From NCBI RefSeq assembly GCF_020667895.1, contig NZ_JAFMPS010000007.1:100132-164131 (forward strand): a stretch of 64,000 bases of DNA, written 5' to 3'. A program made the position numbers and the translations under genes. Every line of letters begins with the position of its first letter. Position 1 is the stretch's first letter. Positions 1 through 7,641 of this stretch are shown here, piece by piece. This stretch comes from Alcanivorax sp. 1008 (GTDB lineage: Bacteria; Pseudomonadota; Gammaproteobacteria; Pseudomonadales; Alcanivoracaceae). Below the pieces are notes generated by a model. The model saw only the letters and a program-made list of their open reading frames with translations, was not told the origin of the DNA and searched no databases.

Positions 1-817
1 TGATTCCAGTGACAGGATCGGCGGCCAGTTCAATATTGCCAAACAGGTGCCGGGCAAGGAGGAGTTCAGTGAGACCCTGCGCTATTTTGACGTGATGCTG
101 AAAAAGCATGGCGTTGAGGTGCGTCTTAATCAGCGGGTGTCGGGCCGCGAACTTGTCAGTGGGGGTTTTGATCAAGTAATCCTGGCAACGGGGATCGTGC
201 CACGCACTCCGGACATCGAGGGTGTTGATCATCCTAAGGTGCTCAGCTATCTGGATGTGCTGCGCGACCACAAGCCGTTGGGCAATAAAGTGGCCATTAT
301 CGGTGCTGGTGGGATTGGTTTCGATCTGGCGGAATACATTAGTCATGGCAGCCAAGCGAGCAGCCTTGATCCCCAGCTATTTATGAAAGAGTGGGGGATT
401 GATCCAACGGGAGAGGCCCGTGGCGGCGTTGACGGCGTGTCCGCAGAGGTTGAGCCATCACCCCGTCAAATATGGCTGTTGCAGCGTAAACCCAGCAAGG
501 TGGGTGCCGGTCTGGGTAAAACCACTGGTTGGATTCACCGCGAGGCACTAAGGAAAAAAGGCGTGCAAATGGTGCCTGGGGTGAACTACTTGAAGGTTGA
601 CGATGCCGGCTTGCATGTTGAGATCAATGGTCAGGCTCGCATTTTAGAAGTGGATAACGTTGTGCTGTGTGCCGGTCAGGAATCTCTCCGTGAGTTGGAG
701 GCGCCACTGCTTGAGATGGGTGTCAGTGTCCAGATAATCGGTGGTGCTGATGTGGCGGCAGAGCTGGATGCAAAGCGTGCTATCGATCAGGGTGTGCGGT
801 TGGCGCTAGTCGTCTAA
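1..817 (+). CDS. fadH: 2,4-dienoyl-CoA reductase (NADPH), C-terminal part
   Basis: The 5' end lies outside the window; the reading frame is open from base 2. FadH is a flavin/iron-sulfur enzyme that reduces 2,4-dienoyl-CoA esters with NADPH during beta-oxidation of unsaturated fatty acids. The visible part starts in the FAD-binding region (IGGQFNIAKQVPGKEEF, a stretch typical of FadH) and contains the second Rossmann glycine motif VAIIGAGGIGFDLAEY for NADPH. Further typical segments are QLFMKEWGID and the LLQRKPSKVGAGLGKTTGW block. The N-terminal TIM barrel and the 4Fe-4S cysteines are not visible. A GTG at 47 gives an apparent shorter ORF but is internal. A short GC-rich hairpin (839-857) follows the stop. 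Confidence 0.93.
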   Translation, partial: DSSDRIGGQFNIAKQVPGKEEFSETLRYFDVMLKKHGVEVRLNQRVSGRELVSGGFDQVILATGIVPRTPDIEGVDHPKVLSYLDVLRDHKPLGNKVAIIGAGGIGFDLAEYISHGSQASSLDPQLFMKEWGIDPTGEARGGVDGVSAEVEPSPRQIWLLQRKPSKVGAGLGKTTGWIHREALRKKGVQMVPGVNYLKVDDAGLHVEINGQARILEVDNVVLCAGQESLRELEAPLLEMGVSVQIIGGADVAAELDAKRAIDQGVRLALVV

Positions 818-838
818 CGGGCAAAGTTGCAGGGACAA

Positions 839-857
839 GGCCGGGCATTGCCTGGCC
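839..857 (+). terminator. Weak stem-loop after fadH
   Basis: GGCCGGGC and GCCTGGCC pair over 8 bp with one G-T wobble and a 3-nt loop, 22 bases after the fadH stop. No run of T follows, so it may be a weak terminator or an mRNA 3'-end stabiliser. Confidence 0.35.
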
Positions 858-984
858 CAATTTGCTGGCTGTGCTTATTCTGTTGTTCACGTCCCCTCGC
901 CATCTGTTATACCCTGACTATAATCGGCACCAAACTGACGCACAGTGTCAGTGATCTATCCCATCATATTAAAAAGGACAAGGT

Positions 985-2391
985 ATGGGCATGTCGGCCG
1001 TCACTTCTGAGGCAATCCTGTTTTTCGGAGATCGCGGAGTCAGCAAAAGCATGCTGTTCTCTGACTTTGAGGCCATTCTGGATGGCATGGTTGGGGTGCC
1101 TGAATTTGCCGGTGAGCAAATAAAGGGGGCCTACTGTCTGGTTAACGGTGGCCTTCAGGTGGTCGCCCTGACCCTGTTTCTGATTGATTTTGATGACGAT
1201 GGAATGGCCGATCACACCTGGAATGTGCCGCTGCGCCATCTTGCTGAGCATGGCGGTCCTGGTCCTGATATGGGCGTGGGCCCCATTCGTCTGGCCTGCA
1301 AGAGCCAGTGTCCGGTGGCCTGGCATCAGGAAAAGCTGTGGGACCCGGTGATGAAGCCCGGTGCCAATCATTTCGTATTTATTCGTGATGCAGTTAAGGA
1401 GCGTGGCCCCAAGCTCGGTTTATTTATTGATGAGTCTTCCCCGACAGCGCATCCTGCTGCGCCAGCTCAGGCGGTGAAGCAGTTTTCTCCCACTGAAACC
1501 GTGCCCCCGGTGGTGGCGCCAGAGCCACCGGTAGTGCAGCCTCAAGCGCAGGCCCAGACCGTTCGTGATGAAAAAGAGCGTCTGCGTATCGCGCGAACCT
1601 TGAAGGAGCTGCGTCTGCGAGTGCAGACCATGGAAAACAAGCACAAGGACGAGGTTGATCAGCTTCGTTACGCGCATCAGACCAAGGAGGAGATTCTCAG
1701 CACTCAGCTGGAAAAGGTGCTGATGCAGTTTAAAACGCTGAAGTCGCAGAACGTGGCACTGCGTGAGCAGACGGACTCGCTCAAGTCTCAGGTGTTATCC
1801 CTGAATGAGAGTCTGCAGGAGCAGATGAACCATAGTGATGAGCACGGTAGTGAAATTGAGATTCTAACGGAGCAGTACAAGATCGCTCTTGAGCAGCGTC
1901 TCGACGAAGAGCGTGCCCGGCTTAGCGAAACCCTGCATGCTAAGGAAATGGAAGTTCTGAATCGGGATGAGCGTATTGCTGCTCTGGAGTTAGAGCTTGC
2001 AGATGCACGTCATGAGCAGATTCGCTCCGCCAATACCGGCGCAGAAAAGCTCCTTGAGAAGCTGCAAGGGCTGGGCCTCAATTTTATCGCATTTCATCCC
2101 GGTGCCGGGCATATCTCTATTAATGCCGGCGAGATTTCTGACTATATGCAGAATCCGATTGCCTTTGCGGCGCGTAAGTGTCTGGTCACTGAGGAGCATT
2201 ACAGGGCTTGGCTGCGCCACTATGAGAATCCGGTTTGTCAGGTGGAAATTGGCGGGCAGCCCTGTGGCAAGCGGGTAATCAGAGTGGATGCGCCCAATCA
2301 GTTCCGGCCAGGGCAGTCGGACCGCAATGCGAACCGATGCCAATATTGCCGTTCGGACACAGCCATTGAAAACGTGCTGAAGTTTCGATGA
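985..2391 (+). CDS. Conserved hypothetical coiled-coil protein with C-terminal Cys cluster
   Basis: A protein of 468 residues with no signal peptide, probably cytoplasmic. Residues 1-150 form a globular domain containing LFLIDFDDDGMADHTWNVPL. A proline/glutamine-rich linker follows (about 150-195), then a long charged heptad-rich coiled coil (about 195-350). The compact C-terminal domain (about 355-468) carries C-x7-C and CQYC cysteines near its end that could bind zinc. The start ATG has AAGGA about 8 bases upstream. It lies between fadH and a cNMP-binding protein, as an uncharacterised coiled-coil gene seems to in Pseudomonas (recollection, not checked). Its function is not recognised; the shape suggests a scaffold or nucleoid/partition-type partner, which is inference. 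Confidence 0.8.
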   Translation: MGMSAVTSEAILFFGDRGVSKSMLFSDFEAILDGMVGVPEFAGEQIKGAYCLVNGGLQVVALTLFLIDFDDDGMADHTWNVPLRHLAEHGGPGPDMGVGPIRLACKSQCPVAWHQEKLWDPVMKPGANHFVFIRDAVKERGPKLGLFIDESSPTAHPAAPAQAVKQFSPTETVPPVVAPEPPVVQPQAQAQTVRDEKERLRIARTLKELRLRVQTMENKHKDEVDQLRYAHQTKEEILSTQLEKVLMQFKTLKSQNVALREQTDSLKSQVLSLNESLQEQMNHSDEHGSEIEILTEQYKIALEQRLDEERARLSETLHAKEMEVLNRDERIAALELELADARHEQIRSANTGAEKLLEKLQGLGLNFIAFHPGAGHISINAGEISDYMQNPIAFAARKCLVTEEHYRAWLRHYENPVCQVEIGGQPCGKRVIRVDAPNQFRPGQSDRNANRCQYCRSDTAIENVLKFR

Positions 2392-2402
2392 GATGAAAAG
2401 TG

Positions 2403-2424
2403 TTTTGTGAGGGACGTCACAAAA
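2403..2424. promoter_or_regulatory. Perfect CRP/Vfr-type palindrome
   Basis: Two 8-base arms (TTTTGTGA and TCACAAAA) flank a 6-base centre. The core TGTGA-N6-TCACA (2406-2421) matches the CRP-family consensus with no mismatch. It begins 12 bases after the upstream stop codon and lies about 80-95 bases before the ATG of the cNMP-domain/rhodanese gene at 2502. A cAMP-CRP/Vfr regulator is the natural candidate. It could also fold as a small hairpin in the upstream transcript, but its arms are AT-rich. Confidence 0.6.
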
Positions 2425-2501
2425 TAGTGGATGTATTCTGAATCTGGTATGGAACGTGCAGAATCAGGGCCCGAAACGGGTGTAAATGGCGCGGAGCAGT
2501 C

Positions 2502-3581
2502 ATGGCCAACAGCGATTCGATTGATAAAAGTTTGTTGCAGACCTTTGTTCCGGTAAACGCGCTGAGCGGGGATCACCTCGATCGTTTGCTGGAGCAGCAG
2601 GAAGTTGTCCATTACCACCCCGGTGAGGTGTTATTTCACGCTGGTGAGTCGGATGACAACACCATCTACTTGCTTAAGGGTGAGGTAGAGCTGGATCGGG
2701 GCAACGGTGATTGTCAGGTAGTCAGCGCCGGAGGGCTGGAGTCCTGGCATCCTCTGGACCCTGTGCAGCCGCGTCGCAGCACGGCAAAGGCGAAAAGCGA
2801 GGTTAGTGTTGTCCGCTTTGGAAGTGCCGGCCTTGATTCTATTCTGGCCTGGGACCAGTCGGCCGGTTATGTGATTCTGGATATCAATTCCAACGCAGCC
2901 TACCAGGACGATCGTCACTGGATGATACGACTGCTCAAGTCGAAGCTTTTCTACCGTATTCCACCCGGCAATATTCTGGAAATTTTTCGACGGCTGAAGC
3001 CGCTGCGTTTCAGGGCTGGACAGGCAGTTATTACTCAGGGAGATGAGGCGGATTGTTGCTATATCATCAAGCAGGGCTTGTGTGAGGTGTTGGTCAAGGC
3101 CGAAGGAGCGGCCGACCCCATGCCAGTTGCGTTGCTTGAACAGGGTCAATGGTTTGGCGAGGATGCGCTGCTATCAGGCAAGCCACGCAACGCGACTGTG
3201 GTGATGGCGACGGATGGAGAGCTGATGCGGCTCGATCGCAAGGACTTCGATGAGCTGCTGCGCGAGCCCATCGTCAGGACGATTTCCGCGGCGGACGCTC
3301 GCGAGCGTATTGCCGGCGGCGCGCGCTGGCTGGACGTGCGTACCCCGGACGAGTTTGAGCAGTCCCATCTGCGTGGCGCCCTGAATATGCCGCTGAACGT
3401 ACTGCGCCTGAAGTCCCGCCTGCTGGACCCATCCAAGGTCTATCTGGCTTGCTGCGATACCGGTCGGCGCAGCGCCTCTGCTGCTTTTCTGCTCAATAAT
3501 GTGGGCATTGATGTGCATGTCCTTGAGGGTGGCTTGAATGCCCAGAGTGCTGTGCTGAGCGATTTGATTGAGCACGAATAG
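2502..3581 (+). CDS. Two cyclic-nucleotide-binding domains fused to a rhodanese domain
   Basis: A protein of 359 residues with three domains in order. The first cNMP-binding jelly roll is at about 15-130 (HPGEVLFHAGESDDNTIYLLKGEVEL), the second at about 150-255 (AGQAVITQGDEADCCYIIKQG, then GEDALLSGKPRNATV like a phosphate-binding cassette), and a rhodanese domain at about 260-355. The rhodanese active loop is present: Cys in CDTGRRS, matching C-x-x-G-x-R. There is no helix-turn-helix, so it is not a CRP-type transcription factor. It probably couples cyclic-nucleotide sensing to sulfur or persulfide chemistry; the substrate is unknown. The start ATG follows GGAG with 6-7 bases spacing. A CRP-type palindrome lies upstream at 2403-2424. 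Confidence 0.85.
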   Translation: MANSDSIDKSLLQTFVPVNALSGDHLDRLLEQQEVVHYHPGEVLFHAGESDDNTIYLLKGEVELDRGNGDCQVVSAGGLESWHPLDPVQPRRSTAKAKSEVSVVRFGSAGLDSILAWDQSAGYVILDINSNAAYQDDRHWMIRLLKSKLFYRIPPGNILEIFRRLKPLRFRAGQAVITQGDEADCCYIIKQGLCEVLVKAEGAADPMPVALLEQGQWFGEDALLSGKPRNATVVMATDGELMRLDRKDFDELLREPIVRTISAADARERIAGGARWLDVRTPDEFEQSHLRGALNMPLNVLRLKSRLLDPSKVYLACCDTGRRSASAAFLLNNVGIDVHVLEGGLNAQSAVLSDLIEHE

Positions 3582-3586
3582 TCTAT

Positions 3587-3613
3587 GGCAGGGCGGTTTC
3601 ACGCTGCCCTGCC
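3587..3613 (+). terminator. Stem-loop between rhodanese gene and nadK
   Basis: GGCAGGGC pairs perfectly with GCCCTGCC (8 bp, 11-base loop) directly after the stop at 3581. The tail is not T-rich. It sits where a TTG-initiated nadK would begin, which argues for a downstream nadK start. Confidence 0.4.
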
Positions 3614-3637
3614 TTGCTATGCTTTACGGTCCCATTC

Positions 3638-4564
3638 ATGCTTCCCCCTTTCTTGCTGTCATTAGGTGCCACGGTGCCACGTGAGACTTTTCGTCATATC
3701 GGTTTGATTGCCAAAACAGAGAGTGAGCAGGCTCTGTATTCGCTGCGCCAAATAGTGCACTTCCTCAACGGGCGCGGCGTCCACGTCATTATCGATCAGG
3801 AGCTGTCTGAGTCCTTGCCGGAGATGGGGCTGCAGGCTGGCAGTCGTAGTCAGCTCGGTGAGTCCTGCGATCTGGTTATCGTGGTCGGCGGTGATGGATG
3901 CTTGCTTGGTGCTGCCAGAGCCCTGGCGCGCCACGATGTACCCGTACTTGGTATCAACCGTGGTCGGCTTGGCTTCCTTACGGACGTGCGGCCATCCGAG
4001 ATTGAGTCGCGGATTGGTCAAGTGCTGGATGGGGACTACACCCTTGAGTCGCGATTCCTGATCGACATGGAGGTGCGTCGTGGCAAGACGGTGCTGGGTG
4101 AGGGCTCGGCGCTTAATGATGTGGTGTTGTTGTCTGGTGACAACGTTCACATGATCGAATTTGACCTGCATATTGATGGCGTTTACGTCTACAGCCAGCG
4201 CTCCGATGGTCTGATCATTTCCACACCCACCGGGTCTACCGCCTATGCGTTGTCTGGGGGTGGACCAATCATGCACCCGAAGCTGGATGCCATGGTGCTG
4301 GTGCCTCTTAATCCGCACACATTAACCAGCCGACCTCTGGTGGTTGATGGCAACAGCGAAATCAAGATTCGTATCCGTAGTCATCGGGTTCGACCTCTGG
4401 TCAGTTGCGACGGACAGGAAGGTATTCGAGCCGAGCTGGATGATGTGATTTCAATTCGCAAGAAGCCCCATCGCTTGAAGTTACTGCATCCGCCCGGACA
4501 TGACTTTTATGAGGTGTGTCGCTCCAAGCTGGGCTGGAGCAGCCGCCCTGGAGAGCCATCATGA
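3638..4564 (+). CDS. nadK: NAD kinase
   Basis: Phosphorylates NAD to NADP with ATP or polyphosphate in the cytoplasm. The diagnostic GGDG motif (VVGGDGCLLGAAR, Gly84-Gly87 from this start) is present. So are NRGRLGFLTD, the NDVVLLSGD block and the second conserved region DGLIISTPTGSTAYALSGGGP, all typical of NadK/PpnK. Length is about 308 residues from the first ATG against about 290-295 in the family. The frame extends to a TTG at 3614, but that sits on a hairpin. The ATG at 3638 gives a hydrophobic extension, and GTG 3674 (VPRETFRHIG) starts nearer the usual N-terminus, so the start is uncertain. It overlaps yeaC by 4 bases (ATGA), implying translational coupling. Confidence 0.95.
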   Translation: MLPPFLLSLGATVPRETFRHIGLIAKTESEQALYSLRQIVHFLNGRGVHVIIDQELSESLPEMGLQAGSRSQLGESCDLVIVVGGDGCLLGAARALARHDVPVLGINRGRLGFLTDVRPSEIESRIGQVLDGDYTLESRFLIDMEVRRGKTVLGEGSALNDVVLLSGDNVHMIEFDLHIDGVYVYSQRSDGLIISTPTGSTAYALSGGGPIMHPKLDAMVLVPLNPHTLTSRPLVVDGNSEIKIRIRSHRVRPLVSCDGQEGIRAELDDVISIRKKPHRLKLLHPPGHDFYEVCRSKLGWSSRPGEPS

Positions 4565-4830
4565 GTGAGGATTTTGCTCGTACTGCTGCGCAGATGAGCC
4601 GCGATGTTTATCAAAGTTTGCGCCGCTCCGTTGAGTTAGGGCGCTGGCCGGATGGGCGTCAATTGACTGCCGAGCAGCGCCAGACAAGCCTGCAAGCAGT
4701 GATTGCCTGGGAGGCTGCCAACCTGCCGGAGGAGGAACGAACAGGTTTTATCGCCAGGCCCGACTGCGCCACCGACAGCAGTGCAGAGCAGCCGGTTAAT
4801 TGGCGCACGGGAGGCAAGCAGGATGCGTGA
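4561..4830 (+). CDS. yeaC: YeaC-like DUF1315 family protein
   Basis: A small cytoplasmic protein of 89 residues. It starts at the ATG overlapping the nadK stop codon (ATGA), with GGAGAG a few bases upstream. The sequence MSRDVYQSLRRSVELGRWPDG and QTSLQAVIAWEAANLPEEERTG resembles the DUF1315/YeaC family, whose function is not known. Its last 8 bases overlap the pepN start, so nadK-yeaC-pepN are probably read as one coupled unit. The family call rests on recollection of the WPDG/EERTG pattern. Confidence 0.75.
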   Translation: MSEDFARTAAQMSRDVYQSLRRSVELGRWPDGRQLTAEQRQTSLQAVIAWEAANLPEEERTGFIARPDCATDSSAEQPVNWRTGGKQDA

Positions 4831-7429
4831 TAACCAGGCTCCCAAGCCCATACGCCGGCTTGACTACCGCCCGCCCGCCTTTTGGGTGGATAGCGTTGCG
4901 CTGGACTTTGATATTTATGGCGACCTGACACGGGTGCGCAGTCGTTTGTGCCTGCGCCGAAATACCGCTGCCGATGCTCCAGCGGACTGCGTGTTTGATG
5001 GTGAGATGCTGGTTATTGAGTCCTTGGCCGTTGATGGCAAAACGCTGTCGGAGCAAGAGTATCGGTATCAAGGCGGTCAGCTTGCATTGCTTTCCGTCCC
5101 GGATAAGTTTGTCTTTGAATCCGTGGTGACCATTGACCCGCGAAGCAACACTGCTCTGGAGGGGTTGTACGTTTCCAAAGGTATGTACTGCACTCAATGT
5201 GAGGCGGAAGGTTTTCGCCGCATTACTTTCTTTCCTGACCGCCCGGATGTGCTGAGCCGTTTTACCACCACTGTCAGAGCCGACAAGTCTCGTTATCCGT
5301 TGCTGTTATCTAACGGTAACCCGGTGGCGGAAGGTGAGGAGGATGGCCGACATTGGGTGACTTGGGAGGACCCGTTCGCCAAGCCATGCTATTTATTTGC
5401 TTTGGTGGCCGGCGATTTGGCTTGCCTCGAAGACACTTTTACAACCACTAGTGGTCGCTCCGTAAAGCTGCGTATTTATGCAGAGCATCATGATCTCGAT
5501 AAACTCGATTTCGCTATGGACTCTCTTAAGCGCAGTATGCTTTGGGATGAACAAGTGTATGGGCGGGAATACGATCTGGATATTTATATGATCGTTGCCG
5601 TCAGCCATTTCAATATGGGGGCGATGGAAAACAAGGGCCTCAATATTTTCAATACGTCCTGTGTGCTGGCCCATCCAGACACCACTACGGATCAGGGTTA
5701 TCAGCGGGTTGAGGCGGTGGTGGCCCATGAGTATTTTCATAATTGGTCTGGCAATCGGGTTACTTGCCGTGACTGGTTTCAGCTTAGTCTGAAGGAAGGC
5801 TTTACAGTCTTTCGGGATCAGGAGTTCTCTGCAGATACGCACTCGCGGGCGGTGAAGCGAGTCGAAGATGTGGACATGCTGCGCACCATTCAGTTTGCTG
5901 AAGATGGCGGGCCAATGGCTCATCCTGTGCGCCCGGACGAGTATCAGAAAATCGATAATTTCTACACCGTGACCATCTATGAGAAGGGCGCGGAAGTGGT
6001 GCGCATGCAGTACAACCTGCTTGGCCCGGAATTATTTCGCAAGGCAACGGACCTGTACTTTTCCCGCTTCGACGGGCAGGCAGTAACCTGTGATGATTTT
6101 GTTGACTGCATGGAAGAGGCCAGTGGTCAGGATCTGTCGCAGTTTCGCCGCTGGTACAGTCAGGCTGGTACGCCTCGGTTAACCGCCACTGACCAATACA
6201 GCAACGGTATTTATCGTTTGACCCTTAGTCAGCAAACCGCGCCAACACCAGGGCAGGCGGACAAGCAACCGTTAATGGTTCCGGTCTCCATGGCGCTGCT
6301 TGACCAATCAGGTCAGCCCCTGGTGCTTGATGCAGATGGCGCCACGGAGACGGTGCTTATCTTGTCTGACGCGACCCAGACTTTTGAGTTCACCCTCCCT
6401 GAACAGCCGGTGCCGGTGTTGCTACGTGGTTTTTCCGCGCCGGTGGAGTTGCGCTATCCCTATAGCGCGGATCAACTGGCATTGATTCTGGCTCATGATA
6501 CCGATGGTTACTGTCGCTGGGACGCCGCCCAGCGGCTGGGGCTGGAGGCTATTCGGCGGATTATTGCGGGCTCTGACCCCCTGGTCGAAGCGGAGCAGCT
6601 GCTGTCGCCCTGGCGGCAAGTGCTGGCTCGGGCGGCCGAAGACCCCGCCGGGGCGGCCCTGCTGCTTGGATTGCCGTCCGAGAGGGCGCTTGCTGAGCAA
6701 TTCCTGCCACTGGATCCAAGGGCAATCCATCTGGCTCGTACCAGTCTGGAGCGTGCCCTTGGCCGGCTTCTGCAGGCAGATATTGAGGCCTTGCTGCCCA
6801 CGCTGGTGGTCTCCGGGCCTTATCGGGCAGAGGCCGCCGATATTGGTCGCCGCACCCTGATGCAGCGCTGTCTGGCCTTGTTGGCCTCAGGCGAGGCCGC
6901 GGGCTTGGGCAGTCGTTTGGCTCAGCAGTTTGGCTCTGCCAGCAATATGACGGAGCGTCTCGGTGCGTTGCGTTTGTTGGTTTGGCACGGTTTGCCGCAG
7001 GCGGATCAGGCGCTGAAGGAGTTTGCCGCCCGTTATGCCGGCGAGGCCTTGGTGATGGATCAGTGGTTTGCTGTGCAAGCACTTGTTCCCGGGGAGCAGA
7101 CGGTGGCGGTAGTAGAGAGGCTGATGGGGCACTCTGCTTTTGAAATGACATCACCGAACCGGGTGCGGGGTTTGCTGGGTAGTTTCGCCAATGGCAACCC
7201 TTCGGCCTTTCACGCTGCTGATGGGAGCGGTTACCGCTTGTATGCGGATGCCTTGGCCCGTCTTGACCGATTGAACCCCCAGGTGGCGGCGCGTATGGCT
7301 AACGCCTTTGCAACCTTGCCTCGTTTGGCGGGTGATTTTCAGGTGAATATGCGCTTGGCTGTGCAGCAACTGCGCGATGGCGAGTGTTCGGCGAACCTGG
7401 CCGAAGTGCTCGACAGATTGCTTCAGTGA
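4823..7429 (+). CDS. pepN: Aminopeptidase N (M1 family)
   Basis: A zinc aminopeptidase that removes N-terminal residues from peptides in cytoplasmic protein turnover. It is 868 residues from the ATG at 4823, matching the family's about 870-885. The exopeptidase signature GAMEN is at 266-270. The zinc motif is complete: His302-Glu303-x-x-His306, with the third ligand Glu325 eighteen residues on. The catalytic-domain Tyr region (DNFYTVTIYEKGAEVVRMQ) follows. The frame is open 40 codons further upstream, but that stretch lies in yeaC and the ATG overlapping the yeaC stop is preferred. A 210-base gap follows before the next operon. Confidence 0.97.
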   Translation: MRDNQAPKPIRRLDYRPPAFWVDSVALDFDIYGDLTRVRSRLCLRRNTAADAPADCVFDGEMLVIESLAVDGKTLSEQEYRYQGGQLALLSVPDKFVFESVVTIDPRSNTALEGLYVSKGMYCTQCEAEGFRRITFFPDRPDVLSRFTTTVRADKSRYPLLLSNGNPVAEGEEDGRHWVTWEDPFAKPCYLFALVAGDLACLEDTFTTTSGRSVKLRIYAEHHDLDKLDFAMDSLKRSMLWDEQVYGREYDLDIYMIVAVSHFNMGAMENKGLNIFNTSCVLAHPDTTTDQGYQRVEAVVAHEYFHNWSGNRVTCRDWFQLSLKEGFTVFRDQEFSADTHSRAVKRVEDVDMLRTIQFAEDGGPMAHPVRPDEYQKIDNFYTVTIYEKGAEVVRMQYNLLGPELFRKATDLYFSRFDGQAVTCDDFVDCMEEASGQDLSQFRRWYSQAGTPRLTATDQYSNGIYRLTLSQQTAPTPGQADKQPLMVPVSMALLDQSGQPLVLDADGATETVLILSDATQTFEFTLPEQPVPVLLRGFSAPVELRYPYSADQLALILAHDTDGYCRWDAAQRLGLEAIRRIIAGSDPLVEAEQLLSPWRQVLARAAEDPAGAALLLGLPSERALAEQFLPLDPRAIHLARTSLERALGRLLQADIEALLPTLVVSGPYRAEAADIGRRTLMQRCLALLASGEAAGLGSRLAQQFGSASNMTERLGALRLLVWHGLPQADQALKEFAARYAGEALVMDQWFAVQALVPGEQTVAVVERLMGHSAFEMTSPNRVRGLLGSFANGNPSAFHAADGSGYRLYADALARLDRLNPQVAARMANAFATLPRLAGDFQVNMRLAVQQLRDGECSANLAEVLDRLLQ

Positions 7430-7641
7430 CATTCGCCAATGTTTTTGTGAACAGCTTTGCACAGGACTCAAGAGTCACCGATACAGCTAGATTGGAAGGA
7501 TGTTTTGTATTTCAATAGGATAAAAGGGTGGTTTCAGGTTACAGTTAAGATCAGTCAGAACAATCGCACGCGATCTCTCGAAAGATCCGGCGACAGAAAA
7601 AAAAGATAATTCGAATAATCGGGCGAATCACGGAGTTATAT

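Noticed and set aside
3614..3637. TTG start for nadK
   Set aside because: It lies directly on a stable hairpin and adds residues not found in NAD kinases; ATG 3638 or GTG 3674 is more plausible.
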